From positions 1-45,572 of the forward strand of contig JBJEDT010000009.1 in NCBI GenBank assembly GCA_051872335.1: a stretch of DNA of 45,572 nucleotides. Reading direction: 5' to 3'. How positions within the stretch are numbered: position 1 is the stretch's first letter; each line of letters opens with the position of its first letter. A program made the translations under genes and the position numbers. Under the pieces are notes generated by a model, which worked only from the letters and a program-made list of their open reading frames with translations, was not told the origin of the DNA and searched no databases. This DNA comes from SUG2458 sp051872335 (GTDB taxonomy: Bacteria > Bacillota_I > Bacilli_A > RFN20 > CAG-826). Below are positions 6,137-14,156 of this stretch, piece by piece.

Positions 6137-6838
6137 ATGAAAAAGATTATTTATAATTTTCGCAATAAAGAATTTTCAAACGTACTTTATTTACATGGAT
6201 GGGGTCAAACTAAAGAAAGTTTGTATGCTTTTGATGAAATACTTAATAAAAACACCAATAGTATTTTTGTTGATTTACCACCTATTATTAAAGAGAATTT
6301 ATACTTAAATGGCATTGATAATTATTTAGATTACTTGAAAAGTTTATTAAAAAAAGAACAAGTTGATCATATTGATTTAATAATTGCTCATTCTTTCGGT
6401 GGAAAATTAGCTATGGAATATGTTTTAAATATTAAAGATACTCCAATGGTTTTATTAGCACCATCTATTATCAAAGAGAAAAGTATTAAAAATTATATTT
6501 GTATTATATTTTATAAATTGGCAAAGTTATTAAAATGGCAAAAATTTATAAATAGATTTAAGGGTAGTTTAGATTATCAAAGAACAAAAAATAATGAATT
6601 ATATCGAAAAAATTTTTTAAGTATTATTAATACTTTTTATGATAAAAAAATTAAAAAAATAAAATCAAAAGTTATTGTTGTTCGTGGTAAAGATGATGAT
6701 CAAATAAGTGATAGACAATGTCGAAAAATGCAGAATAATTTTCAAAAATGCATCTATTTATCTTTAGATGGTAATCATTTTTGTTATAAAAGACATATTC
6801 AATTAATAAGTGATTATATAGATAAGGAGCTATTATAA
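6137..6838 (+). CDS. Alpha/beta-fold hydrolase
   Basis: A 233-aa serine hydrolase fold protein. The oxyanion-hole motif LYLHGWGQ is near residues 18-25 and the nucleophile elbow AHSFGGK near 84-90 (Ser86 region). The likely acid is in VVRGKDDDQIS near 182-192 and the histidine in DGNHF near 213. No signal peptide is visible. Its TAA overlaps the ATG of the Mur ligase by one base (TAATG), so translation is coupled and the two probably act in one pathway. The substrate is unknown; an acyl or peptidoglycan-precursor esterase or amidase would fit the context. RBS AAAAGGGG. Confidence 0.75.
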   Translation: MKKIIYNFRNKEFSNVLYLHGWGQTKESLYAFDEILNKNTNSIFVDLPPIIKENLYLNGIDNYLDYLKSLLKKEQVDHIDLIIAHSFGGKLAMEYVLNIKDTPMVLLAPSIIKEKSIKNYICIIFYKLAKLLKWQKFINRFKGSLDYQRTKNNELYRKNFLSIINTFYDKKIKKIKSKVIVVRGKDDDQISDRQCRKMQNNFQKCIYLSLDGNHFCYKRHIQLISDYIDKELL

Positions 6839-8337
6839 TGACCACTATATTTGAAATTATCATTGAATGCATTTTATTATTAGCATCTTTTGTAATTGTA
6901 TTTAAAGAATGTTCATGTTTTGTTGCTGAATATTATGACTTTAAAAGATATTATTTATTATTAAAAAAAAGAATTATTAATATTTTTAAGAATAGAAATT
7001 TCTTATGTATTTTATTTGTAAATTTTATTCTAATTGTAACTTATATATTTATTCCTATTATTTATATTAAATTGATTTTATCAATAGAATTACTAATGTA
7101 TGCTTTAATATACAAATTTAATAAACGTAAAATAACAAGAAGATTTTTAATACTTTTATTATTGAACATTGTTTTTGAATTGACTTCAATTATTTTTTAT
7201 AAATATTATTGGTTAATGTTTGTTTTTATTAATATTTCATTTTTATTTGTTGTTCCTTTATGTAACATGCTGCTCATACCATTAGAAAGTATTATTCAAC
7301 AAATTTATATTAGAAAAGCAAAAAATAAAATAGCATTGTGCACTAATTTACGCATAATTGCAATAACAGGCAGTTATGGTAAAACATCTACTAAACTTTT
7401 TATTTATAGTTTACTTAAACAAGAATATCTAGTTAAATGTCCTTTGTATGCAAATACTTTAATGGGAATATGTTCTTATATCAATAAAAATTTGACACCA
7501 TATGATGAAATTTTGCTTTTGGAATTCGGTGTTGATAAAGTAAATGGAATGGATAAATTTATAAGTTTTGTATTACCAAATGTTTCGATTGTTACTAGTA
7601 TAGGCGATATGCACTTATCTACTTTTAAAACGATTGAAAACATTAAGAAAGAAAAAATTAAGTTATTATATGCAGCAAAAGATATCGGTTTTTATAATAA
7701 AAATGATGATATTTTAAATCAAAGTCTAAAAAATAATAAGCACTTTAAAGGATATTCAGAAGATGATATTAATATCGTAAAAGTTGATGAAGAAGGTATT
7801 TTATTAAATTATAACGATAAAATCATCAAGACCAATTTATTTGGTAAACATAACTTTTCTAATTTAGCTTGTTGCATTATGGTAGCACGTTATTTTGGTT
7901 TGAAAAATGAAAGTATTATCAAAGGTCTTAAAAATCTAATTAAACCAGAACATAGATTACAAAAAATTAGATTAGGAAATATTAATATTTTAGATGATTC
8001 TTATAATGGAAATATTTATGGAATGAAGGAAGCAGTAAATACACTAAATCTTTTTAAAGGAAAATCTTGTATTATAACTCCAGGAGTTGTTGAGCAAGGT
8101 AAAAATTATAAAAACAATAATTTTAATTTAGGTGAGTATATTTCTTCTATAGATACAATTCTTTTAGTAGGAATGGATAAAAATCATCCTTTGTATCAAG
8201 GAATTAAGAATAAACGAATAGATTTAGCAAAAGTTTATTTTTTTAAAAAATTTAAAGATGCTTTTCTATTTGCTAAATTAAAAAAATTTGATAATATCTT
8301 AATTGCTAATGATAAAGAAAATTTATCTATAAATTAA
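6838..8337 (+). CDS. Membrane-anchored MurF-like Mur ligase
   Basis: Residues 1-150 form about five hydrophobic helices in place of the uridine-binding domain of normal MurF. The central ATPase domain starts with the P-loop TGSYGKTSTK near residue 177, followed by LLLEFGVDKVNGMDKF and IVTSIGDMHLSTF. The C-terminal domain has HNFSNLACC, HRLQ and the MurF-specific DDSYNGN motif. MurF adds D-Ala-D-Ala to UDP-MurNAc-tripeptide, and a Ddl-like ligase is encoded close by, so a related ligation is likely. Loss of the UDP-sugar domain suggests a membrane-bound or lipid-linked acceptor. It overlaps the hydrolase gene by one base. At 499 aa it is longer than soluble MurF. Confidence 0.82.
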   Translation: MTTIFEIIIECILLLASFVIVFKECSCFVAEYYDFKRYYLLLKKRIINIFKNRNFLCILFVNFILIVTYIFIPIIYIKLILSIELLMYALIYKFNKRKITRRFLILLLLNIVFELTSIIFYKYYWLMFVFINISFLFVVPLCNMLLIPLESIIQQIYIRKAKNKIALCTNLRIIAITGSYGKTSTKLFIYSLLKQEYLVKCPLYANTLMGICSYINKNLTPYDEILLLEFGVDKVNGMDKFISFVLPNVSIVTSIGDMHLSTFKTIENIKKEKIKLLYAAKDIGFYNKNDDILNQSLKNNKHFKGYSEDDINIVKVDEEGILLNYNDKIIKTNLFGKHNFSNLACCIMVARYFGLKNESIIKGLKNLIKPEHRLQKIRLGNINILDDSYNGNIYGMKEAVNTLNLFKGKSCIITPGVVEQGKNYKNNNFNLGEYISSIDTILLVGMDKNHPLYQGIKNKRIDLAKVYFFKKFKDAFLFAKLKKFDNILIANDKENLSIN

Positions 8338-8395
8338 ATTTATTATCATTTAATTTTGTTTTAATTAAGTTATAATATAGAAGGAGGAATGAATA

Positions 8396-9013
8396 ATGGA
8401 AAAGAAATTTTTGAATTACATTGTAAAAATGAGTGCAATTGCAAAAATTGGCTTACAGTACTCTAAGGACCCATATGCTTTAGATAACTTTGAAGAAATG
8501 AATAGTTTAACAAATGAAATGTTAAAAGATTTTACAAAAGTTGATTATGATCGTCCTAATTATTTTGATCGTGATGTTTATCCTACACCATCTATAATGT
8601 GTAGAATAGTTATTTTTAATGATAACAAGGATGTTGTTCTAGTCCAAAACAAAGAATCACACTTATGGAATTTACCTGGTGGATATTGTAACTTATTTGA
8701 TACACCTGCTGAAGCTGCAAGAAAAGCTTGTAAAAAAGAACTAAATTCAGATGTTGAACTAGTTCGATTAATCGGTATTGCTGATAGAGGATCTTTCAAA
8801 TTGAGTAATAATATTCCTGAATATGTCATTATATTTGAAGGAAGACTTCTTGGTAAATTAGCAGGACAGAATGCTAAAAAAGATAGCAATAAATATTCTG
8901 ATGCTCGCTTCTTCAGATTAAATGACTTACCTTTACTTGATGAAAAAACAAGTGAACAAGAAGTAGCTAAATATATTTCAAGTGCTCTTGGTAAAGATGT
9001 CTTCTTTGATTAG
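8396..9013 (+). CDS. Nudix-fold protein with degenerate Nudix box
   Basis: 205 aa. An N-terminal helical domain (about residues 1-60) of the kind that precedes ADP-ribose-type Nudix proteins is followed by the Nudix core. The box reads GGYCNLFDTPAEAARKACKK, then ELNSDV. Compared with GX5EX7REUXEEXGU, the REUXEE portion is K-A-C-K-K-E, so only one of the metal-binding glutamates remains. It may be an inactive sensor or bind nucleotide sugars without hydrolysis. The upstream TATAAT at 8371 and AGAAGGAGGAATG give it a good start. The next gene (Ddl-like) begins 9 nt downstream, so they are co-transcribed. Confidence 0.75.
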   Translation: MEKKFLNYIVKMSAIAKIGLQYSKDPYALDNFEEMNSLTNEMLKDFTKVDYDRPNYFDRDVYPTPSIMCRIVIFNDNKDVVLVQNKESHLWNLPGGYCNLFDTPAEAARKACKKELNSDVELVRLIGIADRGSFKLSNNIPEYVIIFEGRLLGKLAGQNAKKDSNKYSDARFFRLNDLPLLDEKTSEQEVAKYISSALGKDVFFD

Positions 9014-9022
9014 GAGAATATA

Positions 9023-10117
9023 ATGGATAAAAAATTTACTGCTGTTTTGTTTGGTGGAAACTCATATGAACATGATATTTCCATTGTATCGGCGATAGTA
9101 GTAATGAATGAATTAAAAAAGATTAATATTGATTTTATACCTATATATATATCACACGAAGGAATTATGTATACAGGTAATGCATTATTAAAGAAAGAAA
9201 ATTATAGTAGTAAGAAAAACTTTGTTGTAGGAAATTTTATTTCAAAGGGCACTTACTACTTTTTTAAAGCGAAAAACAAAATATTTAACATTGATTTTAT
9301 TTTACCTTGTGTTCATGGATATGGAGTTGAAGATGGGACAATAGCAGGTTTTTTCGATTTATTGAATATACCTATTGCTTGTAGTTCACTTTATACAAGC
9401 ATGATTTTTCAAAACAAGTATATAACTAAAAAACTTCTTAGTGATATTGATGTCCCTTCTCCTTATTTTAAATTATTTAAATTTGATACATATCTAAATG
9501 AGATAGAAAGTCTAGCCAGTGATAAAGAATACATTATTAAGCCAAATCATTTAGGTTCTTCAGTTGGTGTATTTTCTGCAACAACTATTAATATAAAAGA
9601 TTATTTCATAAAGAGTTTTGAATATGATGATGAGGTAATAATTGAAGAAAAGATACCAAATCTAATTGAATATAACATCGCTATATGTGGTAATAAAGCT
9701 GAATATATAGTTTCAGATATTGAAACAATTAAAAGCAATAAAAAAGGTATTTATTCTTTTGAAGACAAATATGAAGTTTTTAGATCAAATGAATCAAATT
9801 TTGATACATCAATTCCTAATAGGTTAAAAGAAAAAATTCAACAAATGGCAATAAAAGTATTTACCTATTTCAATTGCCGTGGCGTAGTACGTTTTGATTT
9901 CTTATATAATAGTAAAACAAAAGAATTATTTTTTAATGAAGCCAATACGATACCAGGCTCTTTATCTATATATCTTTTTACACACAAAGGCTATTCTTTT
10001 AAAGAGGTTTATAATTTATTACGTAAAGTTGCTTTATTTACATACAAAAACAAAAATTTGAAGCTACAAAAATATGGATGTGACACATTAAGCAAAATTA
10101 ATATGAATAAGTATTAA
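9023..10117 (+). CDS. D-alanine--D-alanine ligase family protein
   Basis: An ATP-grasp ligase of 364 aa. The N-terminal FGGNSYEHDISIVSA matches the Ddl start signature (GGxSxEHxxS). LPCVHGYGVEDGTIAGFFD corresponds to HGxxGEDGxxQGxxE, and YIIKPNHLGSSVGV is the ATP-grasp Lys/Gly loop. VRFDF and NEANTIPGS are the metal- and product-binding motifs. It probably joins two D-amino or hydroxy acids for the MurF-like ligase nearby. The sequence departs from typical Ddl at several positions (HGYGVEDG, IACSS), so substrate choice (D-Ala, D-Lac or D-Ser) cannot be read. It lies 9 nt after the Nudix gene. Confidence 0.82.
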   Translation: MDKKFTAVLFGGNSYEHDISIVSAIVVMNELKKINIDFIPIYISHEGIMYTGNALLKKENYSSKKNFVVGNFISKGTYYFFKAKNKIFNIDFILPCVHGYGVEDGTIAGFFDLLNIPIACSSLYTSMIFQNKYITKKLLSDIDVPSPYFKLFKFDTYLNEIESLASDKEYIIKPNHLGSSVGVFSATTINIKDYFIKSFEYDDEVIIEEKIPNLIEYNIAICGNKAEYIVSDIETIKSNKKGIYSFEDKYEVFRSNESNFDTSIPNRLKEKIQQMAIKVFTYFNCRGVVRFDFLYNSKTKELFFNEANTIPGSLSIYLFTHKGYSFKEVYNLLRKVALFTYKNKNLKLQKYGCDTLSKINMNKY

Positions 10118-10137
10118 ATTCATAATTGTTCTTGTGG

Positions 10138-10143
10138 TATAAT
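10138..10143 (+). promoter_or_regulatory. Extended -10 promoter element of deoD
   Basis: TGGTATAAT gives TGN plus a perfect -10 hexamer. A weak TTAAAT -35 lies 18 nt upstream. A 15-bp palindrome (AACCAATTATTGGTT, about 10150-10164) follows and could be an operator or an early hairpin. Confidence 0.55.
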
Positions 10144-10187
10144 AAAAAAAACCAATTATTGGTTAAGGTTTATTAGGAGGAATTATT

Positions 10188-10892
10188 ATGCCAACACCAC
10201 ACATTAACGCAAATCCTGGTGATTTCGCAAAAACTGTTTTAATGCCAGGAGATCCACTTAGAGCAAAATTTATTGCTGAAACTTTTTTAGAAAATCCTAA
10301 ATTAGTTACAAGTGTTCGTAATGTTTTAGGTTACACTGGTACATATAAGGGCAAAAGAATTTCTGTTATGGCTTCAGGTATGGGTATGCCATCAATCGGA
10401 ATCTATTGTCATGAATTATATACTCAATATGGTGTAGAAACTATTATTCGTATTGGTTCTTGTGGCGCTTATCAAGAACATATTAATGTTCGTGATATTA
10501 TCGTTGCACAAGGTGCATGTACAAATAGTAATTGGCAACACCAATATGGACTTCCAGGTTCATTAAGTGCTATTGCTGATTTTAATTTAGTGAAGGATGC
10601 ATATGAATATGCAACAAAGAAAGGCTTTAGAGTTCATGTAGGAAATATTTTATCATCAGATATTTTCTATAATGATCAACCTGAAGTTTGGAAAAAATGG
10701 GCCCAATTAGGCTGTTTAGGAGTTGAAATGGAGTCATATGCTCTTTATACAACAGCAGCATCATTAGGTAAAAAAGCTTTATGTATTTTAACTGTTTCTG
10801 ATCATTTCTTAAAAGATGAAATTACAACAGCTGAAGAAAGACAAAATAGCTTTACACAAATGATGGAAGTTGCTCTTGAAATTGCTGAATAA
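10188..10892 (+). CDS. deoD: Purine-nucleoside phosphorylase DeoD type
   Basis: Cleaves purine (deoxy)nucleosides with phosphate in nucleotide salvage. At 234 aa it has the hexameric NP-I length. PTPHINANPGDFA opens the protein; MPGDPLRAK (phosphate binding), RNVLGYTGTYKG, ASGMGMPSIGIY and RIGSCGAY follow. GVEMESYAL contacts ribose, and TVSDH carries the catalytic Asp of this class. The RBS is TAGGAGGAATTATT. A small membrane protein gene begins 3 nt after the stop. Confidence 0.96.
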   Translation: MPTPHINANPGDFAKTVLMPGDPLRAKFIAETFLENPKLVTSVRNVLGYTGTYKGKRISVMASGMGMPSIGIYCHELYTQYGVETIIRIGSCGAYQEHINVRDIIVAQGACTNSNWQHQYGLPGSLSAIADFNLVKDAYEYATKKGFRVHVGNILSSDIFYNDQPEVWKKWAQLGCLGVEMESYALYTTAASLGKKALCILTVSDHFLKDEITTAEERQNSFTQMMEVALEIAE

Positions 10893-10895
10893 TTT

Positions 10896-11537
10896 ATGAT
10901 TTATCGTATTATTTTCTCTACATTATTAATTCTTTTAATTGTTGTCGCTTTCTTTTTAATTTTGTATACTCCATTAAAACATCATCTTCAACGTAAATAT
11001 ACTGTAACTTCAATTGGTAGAAAGGTATATAAATTAGCTGTTGATTATGATTATCTTTTAGTACAAAACTTTACTTTTAGATTAGATGAAAGTAAAACTG
11101 CAACTTTTGATCATCTACTCTTCGGCGATAAGTTTTTCTATTGCATTGTTGATAGAGTATACATTGGTGGTATTACTGGTTCTTATAAAGATGAAAGTAT
11201 TATTAACTATAAATCTAATAAGTCTAGTGAATATAGTTTAGTTCCAAATCCAATTGTCAGTAATCAAAGACGTGTTGAAAAGTTCTCCTTAGTAAGTGGT
11301 ATTGAAAGAGAAGATTTAATCTCAATTGTTCTTGTTAATGATGATTGTTTGATTTCCGATAAACTTGACGTTAGAAATGGAAGAGACTTCATTGTTCACA
11401 TAAGTGATCTTCCAAAACTTATTAAAGAAATTGAAAGTCGACATATTGGAAAAATTAATTCAAAGCAAATAGAAAATGTTGTTAGAGAAAAAATATTAAG
11501 AATGAATGTAAATTATAAAGAAAAGAAGAAAAAATAA
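10896..11537 (+). CDS. Membrane-anchored NERD-like protein, probably inactive
   Basis: 213 aa. One N-terminal helix (about residues 4-26) is followed by a cytoplasmic domain that resembles the nuclease-related NERD domain: FDHLLFGDKFFYCIVDRVYIGG where NERD has DHLLV...GVFVIEVKNYSG, then IVSNQRRVEKF like the NERD NPxxQN region. The usual catalytic E-x-K is replaced by V-D-R, so nuclease activity is doubtful. The C-terminal end is lysine-rich. It begins 3 nt after deoD without its own clear RBS, so translation is probably coupled. The NERD link is my inference. Confidence 0.5.
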   Translation: MIYRIIFSTLLILLIVVAFFLILYTPLKHHLQRKYTVTSIGRKVYKLAVDYDYLLVQNFTFRLDESKTATFDHLLFGDKFFYCIVDRVYIGGITGSYKDESIINYKSNKSSEYSLVPNPIVSNQRRVEKFSLVSGIEREDLISIVLVNDDCLISDKLDVRNGRDFIVHISDLPKLIKEIESRHIGKINSKQIENVVREKILRMNVNYKEKKKK

Positions 11538-11539
11538 AT

Positions 11540-11572
11540 AATCGCGTTTCGTTAATGAAACGCGATTTTATT
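11540..11572 (+). terminator. Bidirectional terminator
   Basis: AATCGCGTTTC/GAAACGCGATT form an 11-bp stem with loop GTTAAT and TTATT after it. It serves the deoD operon and faces the end of the DUF378 gene. Confidence 0.85.
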
Positions 11573-11579
11573 ATTGTAT

Positions 11580-11810
11580 TTACTTATCAATATGTGGAAT
11601 TTCTCTTTCTTTATTTGTTCGTAGATCAATGAAGAAGATCAAAATGTTTACAATCGAACAAATAGCAATTATTGTATAAACTATTGTGGCCCAGATTGTT
11701 CCATCTTTTAGGATCATATCAACAAGGTTGATTTCAAATAAACCATATAGTCCCCAGTTGATGCCACCAAGAATTGTGAAGAACAAACAAATCTTTTGAA
11801 TTACGTTCAT
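11580..11810 (-). CDS. DUF378 family small membrane protein
   Basis: A 76-aa protein with two membrane helices. It has the family signature ILGGINWGLYGLF in the first helix, then NLVDMIL and IVYTIIAICSIVNI. DUF378 proteins (YuzA-like) are widespread in Firmicutes and have no known function. AGGAGAAATTTTT precedes the ATG. It is convergent with the deoD operon and divergent from the lipoprotein-sorting-like gene. Confidence 0.88.
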   Translation of the reverse strand: MNVIQKICLFFTILGGINWGLYGLFEINLVDMILKDGTIWATIVYTIIAICSIVNILIFFIDLRTNKEREIPHIDK

Positions 11811-11911
11811 AAAAATTTCTCCTTTATCAATTTATATTATGAGATGATATTTTCTTTTTATTCATTCATAAAATTAATAATTATTGCATATCTAAATATG
11901 AGGTGAGTTAT

Positions 11912-12934
11912 ATGTTAAAGAAAATTATCATAGGTGTTGTTGTAGCTTTGGTTGTGGGCTTCGCATCTTGGAAAATATTTTTCTCTAAAAGTGATTTTGA
12001 TAAAGCGTTAAGCAAAGTTCATGAAGAAGTTACTTGTTATCATATGGAAGCTACAATGGAAGTAGATTCTGGAGATGATACAAAAGATTATTTTTTAGTA
12101 ACGGATTATCAAAATAAAAATGATCAAGATTTTTATAAAGTAACTTTACTTGATAAATCAACTAATCAGGAACAAATTATTATAAGAAACGAAAGTGGGG
12201 TATTTGTATTAACTCCACTACTAAATCAAGTTTATCAATTTGAAGGTGATTGGCCATTAAATTCACCTAAACCTTATCTATATCAATCAATGTTAGATGC
12301 TTTAACAAGTAAAAAAGATGTTAAAAAGATGAGTGATGGTTATTTAGTATCGTTTAAACCAACATATGAAAATAACTCAAATTGGGTTCAACAAGATATT
12401 AAATTTTCAAGTGATTTGAAACCATTATGGGTGAATATATATGATGAAAATTCAAATGTTGTCGTCAGTATTGTATTTTCTGAAGTAAACTTTAACCCAT
12501 CTTTTGATGATAATCATTTCAACGTTGAATACAATATGGAACAAGGTCGAACTGATTTAAATACTTCTACGATGGCCGAGGAAACAGATTTACCTTTATA
12601 TCCTTCTGCTATTGATATAAATGCTACTCTTGTCGGAGAGACTGAAACTTCTTTTGAAGAAGATGGAAAAACAAGAAATTTATATGTATTATCTTATGAA
12701 GGTGAAGGAATTGCTTTCACAGTTACTCAAGAAATAATTACTCCTTATACAGCCTTAGAAGTGATAAAAATGTCTGGAGAATTAATAGAGTACGGAGGAG
12801 AACTAGGAGTATATAGTAACAATTATCTTGTATATCAAAAAAATGGAATTGAATATAAAATTTATTCAACAACCTTAAGTGCACAAAGAATGTTAGAGAT
12901 TGTCTCAGCAATGGAAGGAGTTGCAATGAAATAG
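11912..12934 (+). CDS. LolA/YdcC-like outer-membrane lipoprotein-sorting relative
   Basis: 340 aa. An N-terminal hydrophobic anchor (about residues 3-20) without a lipobox cysteine is followed by an extracellular LolA-like half. The C-terminal half resembles DUF4367: LPLYPSAIDINATLVG...GEGIAFTVTQE...NGIEYKIYST. In Bacillus the related YdcC is a mother-cell sporulation protein, but proteins of this shape also occur in non-sporulating Firmicutes. ATG 11912 is preferred over GTG 11903 because GAGGTGAG is the RBS. Exact role unknown. Confidence 0.65.
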   Translation: MLKKIIIGVVVALVVGFASWKIFFSKSDFDKALSKVHEEVTCYHMEATMEVDSGDDTKDYFLVTDYQNKNDQDFYKVTLLDKSTNQEQIIIRNESGVFVLTPLLNQVYQFEGDWPLNSPKPYLYQSMLDALTSKKDVKKMSDGYLVSFKPTYENNSNWVQQDIKFSSDLKPLWVNIYDENSNVVVSIVFSEVNFNPSFDDNHFNVEYNMEQGRTDLNTSTMAEETDLPLYPSAIDINATLVGETETSFEEDGKTRNLYVLSYEGEGIAFTVTQEIITPYTALEVIKMSGELIEYGGELGVYSNNYLVYQKNGIEYKIYSTTLSAQRMLEIVSAMEGVAMK

Positions 12935-12960
12935 AATTGGGCTTTGGCCCAATTTTATTT
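12935..12960 (+). terminator. Rho-independent terminator
   Basis: AATTGGGC/GCCCAATT form an 8-bp stem with loop TTTG, followed by TTATTTTTG. Confidence 0.9.
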
Positions 12961-13062
12961 TTGTTGTTTTTTTATGTGAATAATACAATAAGTAAGAAAA
13001 ATAGTTTGTTTCTTTTCATTTTTACTAACGACTAGTATAATAATAAATACGAGGTAAGGAGT

Positions 13063-14139
13063 ATGGAATTTAGTAGTATCAAAAAAGTAATTATCGAATT
13101 TACTAAAAAGAATTTTCAAAGCCTACTAGCTATGTCATTCATGATTTTTGTCATGGTTGCTTTGGCAATGACTGCTGATCTTTTTGTACCAGGATCTTTT
13201 ATACTTCTTTTCTTCATTTTGGTTTTACCTTTTTTCATTTCAATGTTAATAACAAATATTAAATTCAAATCTAATATTCCTTTTAATCAAAAAGATTTTT
13301 ATGGTCAATATAAAATAGGATTAATTTTAGGTTGTAGTGGTTGCTTTCGAGTATTTAGATCTATATTAGTCTCATTTCTAATATTTATTGGTTTTGTATC
13401 TTTGGTTTTTTTAGTAAATATCACATTTAATTTTGTCGATATGACTAAGTTTAATGAAATATACATTAATCTAGTTTCCAATCCAAATAATGAAGAATAT
13501 ATAAAATCATTGGTCGATTTTTTACAAGACACTAAACAGCCATTTGTAATTTTATTAAATGCAATTGTTTTAGTTGGTCATGCTTTATTTGTAATAAATT
13601 TTATATATCAAACAATTAAGAACACATTAATTTTTTATATTCAATCTAATTTTGGATGTAATAAAAATGATGCGATTCAAGTTTTTAAAAATGTTTATCC
13701 AAAAATTAAAAAAACTTATCACAAAGTTTTGTTTAATATTCTTTGGCCATTTCTTATTTTATTTCCTGTAGGATTTATTTTAGGTATTGCATTAACTTCT
13801 TTATTAAATGATAGTTTATTATTCTTAATGTATGGAGGAACTCTTGGCGCATGTTTACTTTGTATTCCTTTATTACCATATATAGTTACATCAACAGATG
13901 TAGTATTTTCAGTATTTTCACCATATTTTTTAGTAGAATCGAAAGAAACATTATTGAATGCTTTAAAAAGCATAAACTTAGCTAAAGATATTCCTGAAGA
14001 ACAAAAAGATATGTTAAGAGCATTTTATGTTAACCAAATAAAACAAATTGACTTAATTAAAAATTCATTAGATGAAAGTAAGCTTGATGAATTCTTAAAT
14101 CAAAATAAGGATAATGATGATAAAAATAAGCCATCCTAG
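13063..14139 (+). CDS. Polytopic membrane protein, 358 aa, unknown
   Basis: About six hydrophobic helices span residues 17-300. A hydrophilic loop (about 125-165) contains a Lys/Asp-rich stretch, and there is a cytoplasmic acidic/lysine tail after residue 320 (NQNKDNDDKNKPS). I do not recognise a family. It resembles the DUF975/glycerophosphoryl-phosphodiesterase membrane-domain type only in overall shape. A TATAAT at 13036 and the RBS GAGGTAAGGAG support expression. Its TAG stop lies inside a perfect 26-bp palindrome that acts as terminator. Confidence 0.6.
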   Translation: MEFSSIKKVIIEFTKKNFQSLLAMSFMIFVMVALAMTADLFVPGSFILLFFILVLPFFISMLITNIKFKSNIPFNQKDFYGQYKIGLILGCSGCFRVFRSILVSFLIFIGFVSLVFLVNITFNFVDMTKFNEIYINLVSNPNNEEYIKSLVDFLQDTKQPFVILLNAIVLVGHALFVINFIYQTIKNTLIFYIQSNFGCNKNDAIQVFKNVYPKIKKTYHKVLFNILWPFLILFPVGFILGIALTSLLNDSLLFLMYGGTLGACLLCIPLLPYIVTSTDVVFSVFSPYFLVESKETLLNALKSINLAKDIPEEQKDMLRAFYVNQIKQIDLIKNSLDESKLDEFLNQNKDNDDKNKPS

Positions 14140-14155
14140 GATGGCTTATTTTATT
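14125..14155 (+). terminator. Perfect 26-bp palindrome, bidirectional terminator
   Basis: The 26 bases at 14125-14150 read identically on both strands (core AAGCCATCCTAGGATGGCTT) and are followed by TTATTACT. The palindrome contains the stop codon of the upstream gene. It probably terminates both convergent genes. Confidence 0.75.
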
Positions 14156-14156
14156 A

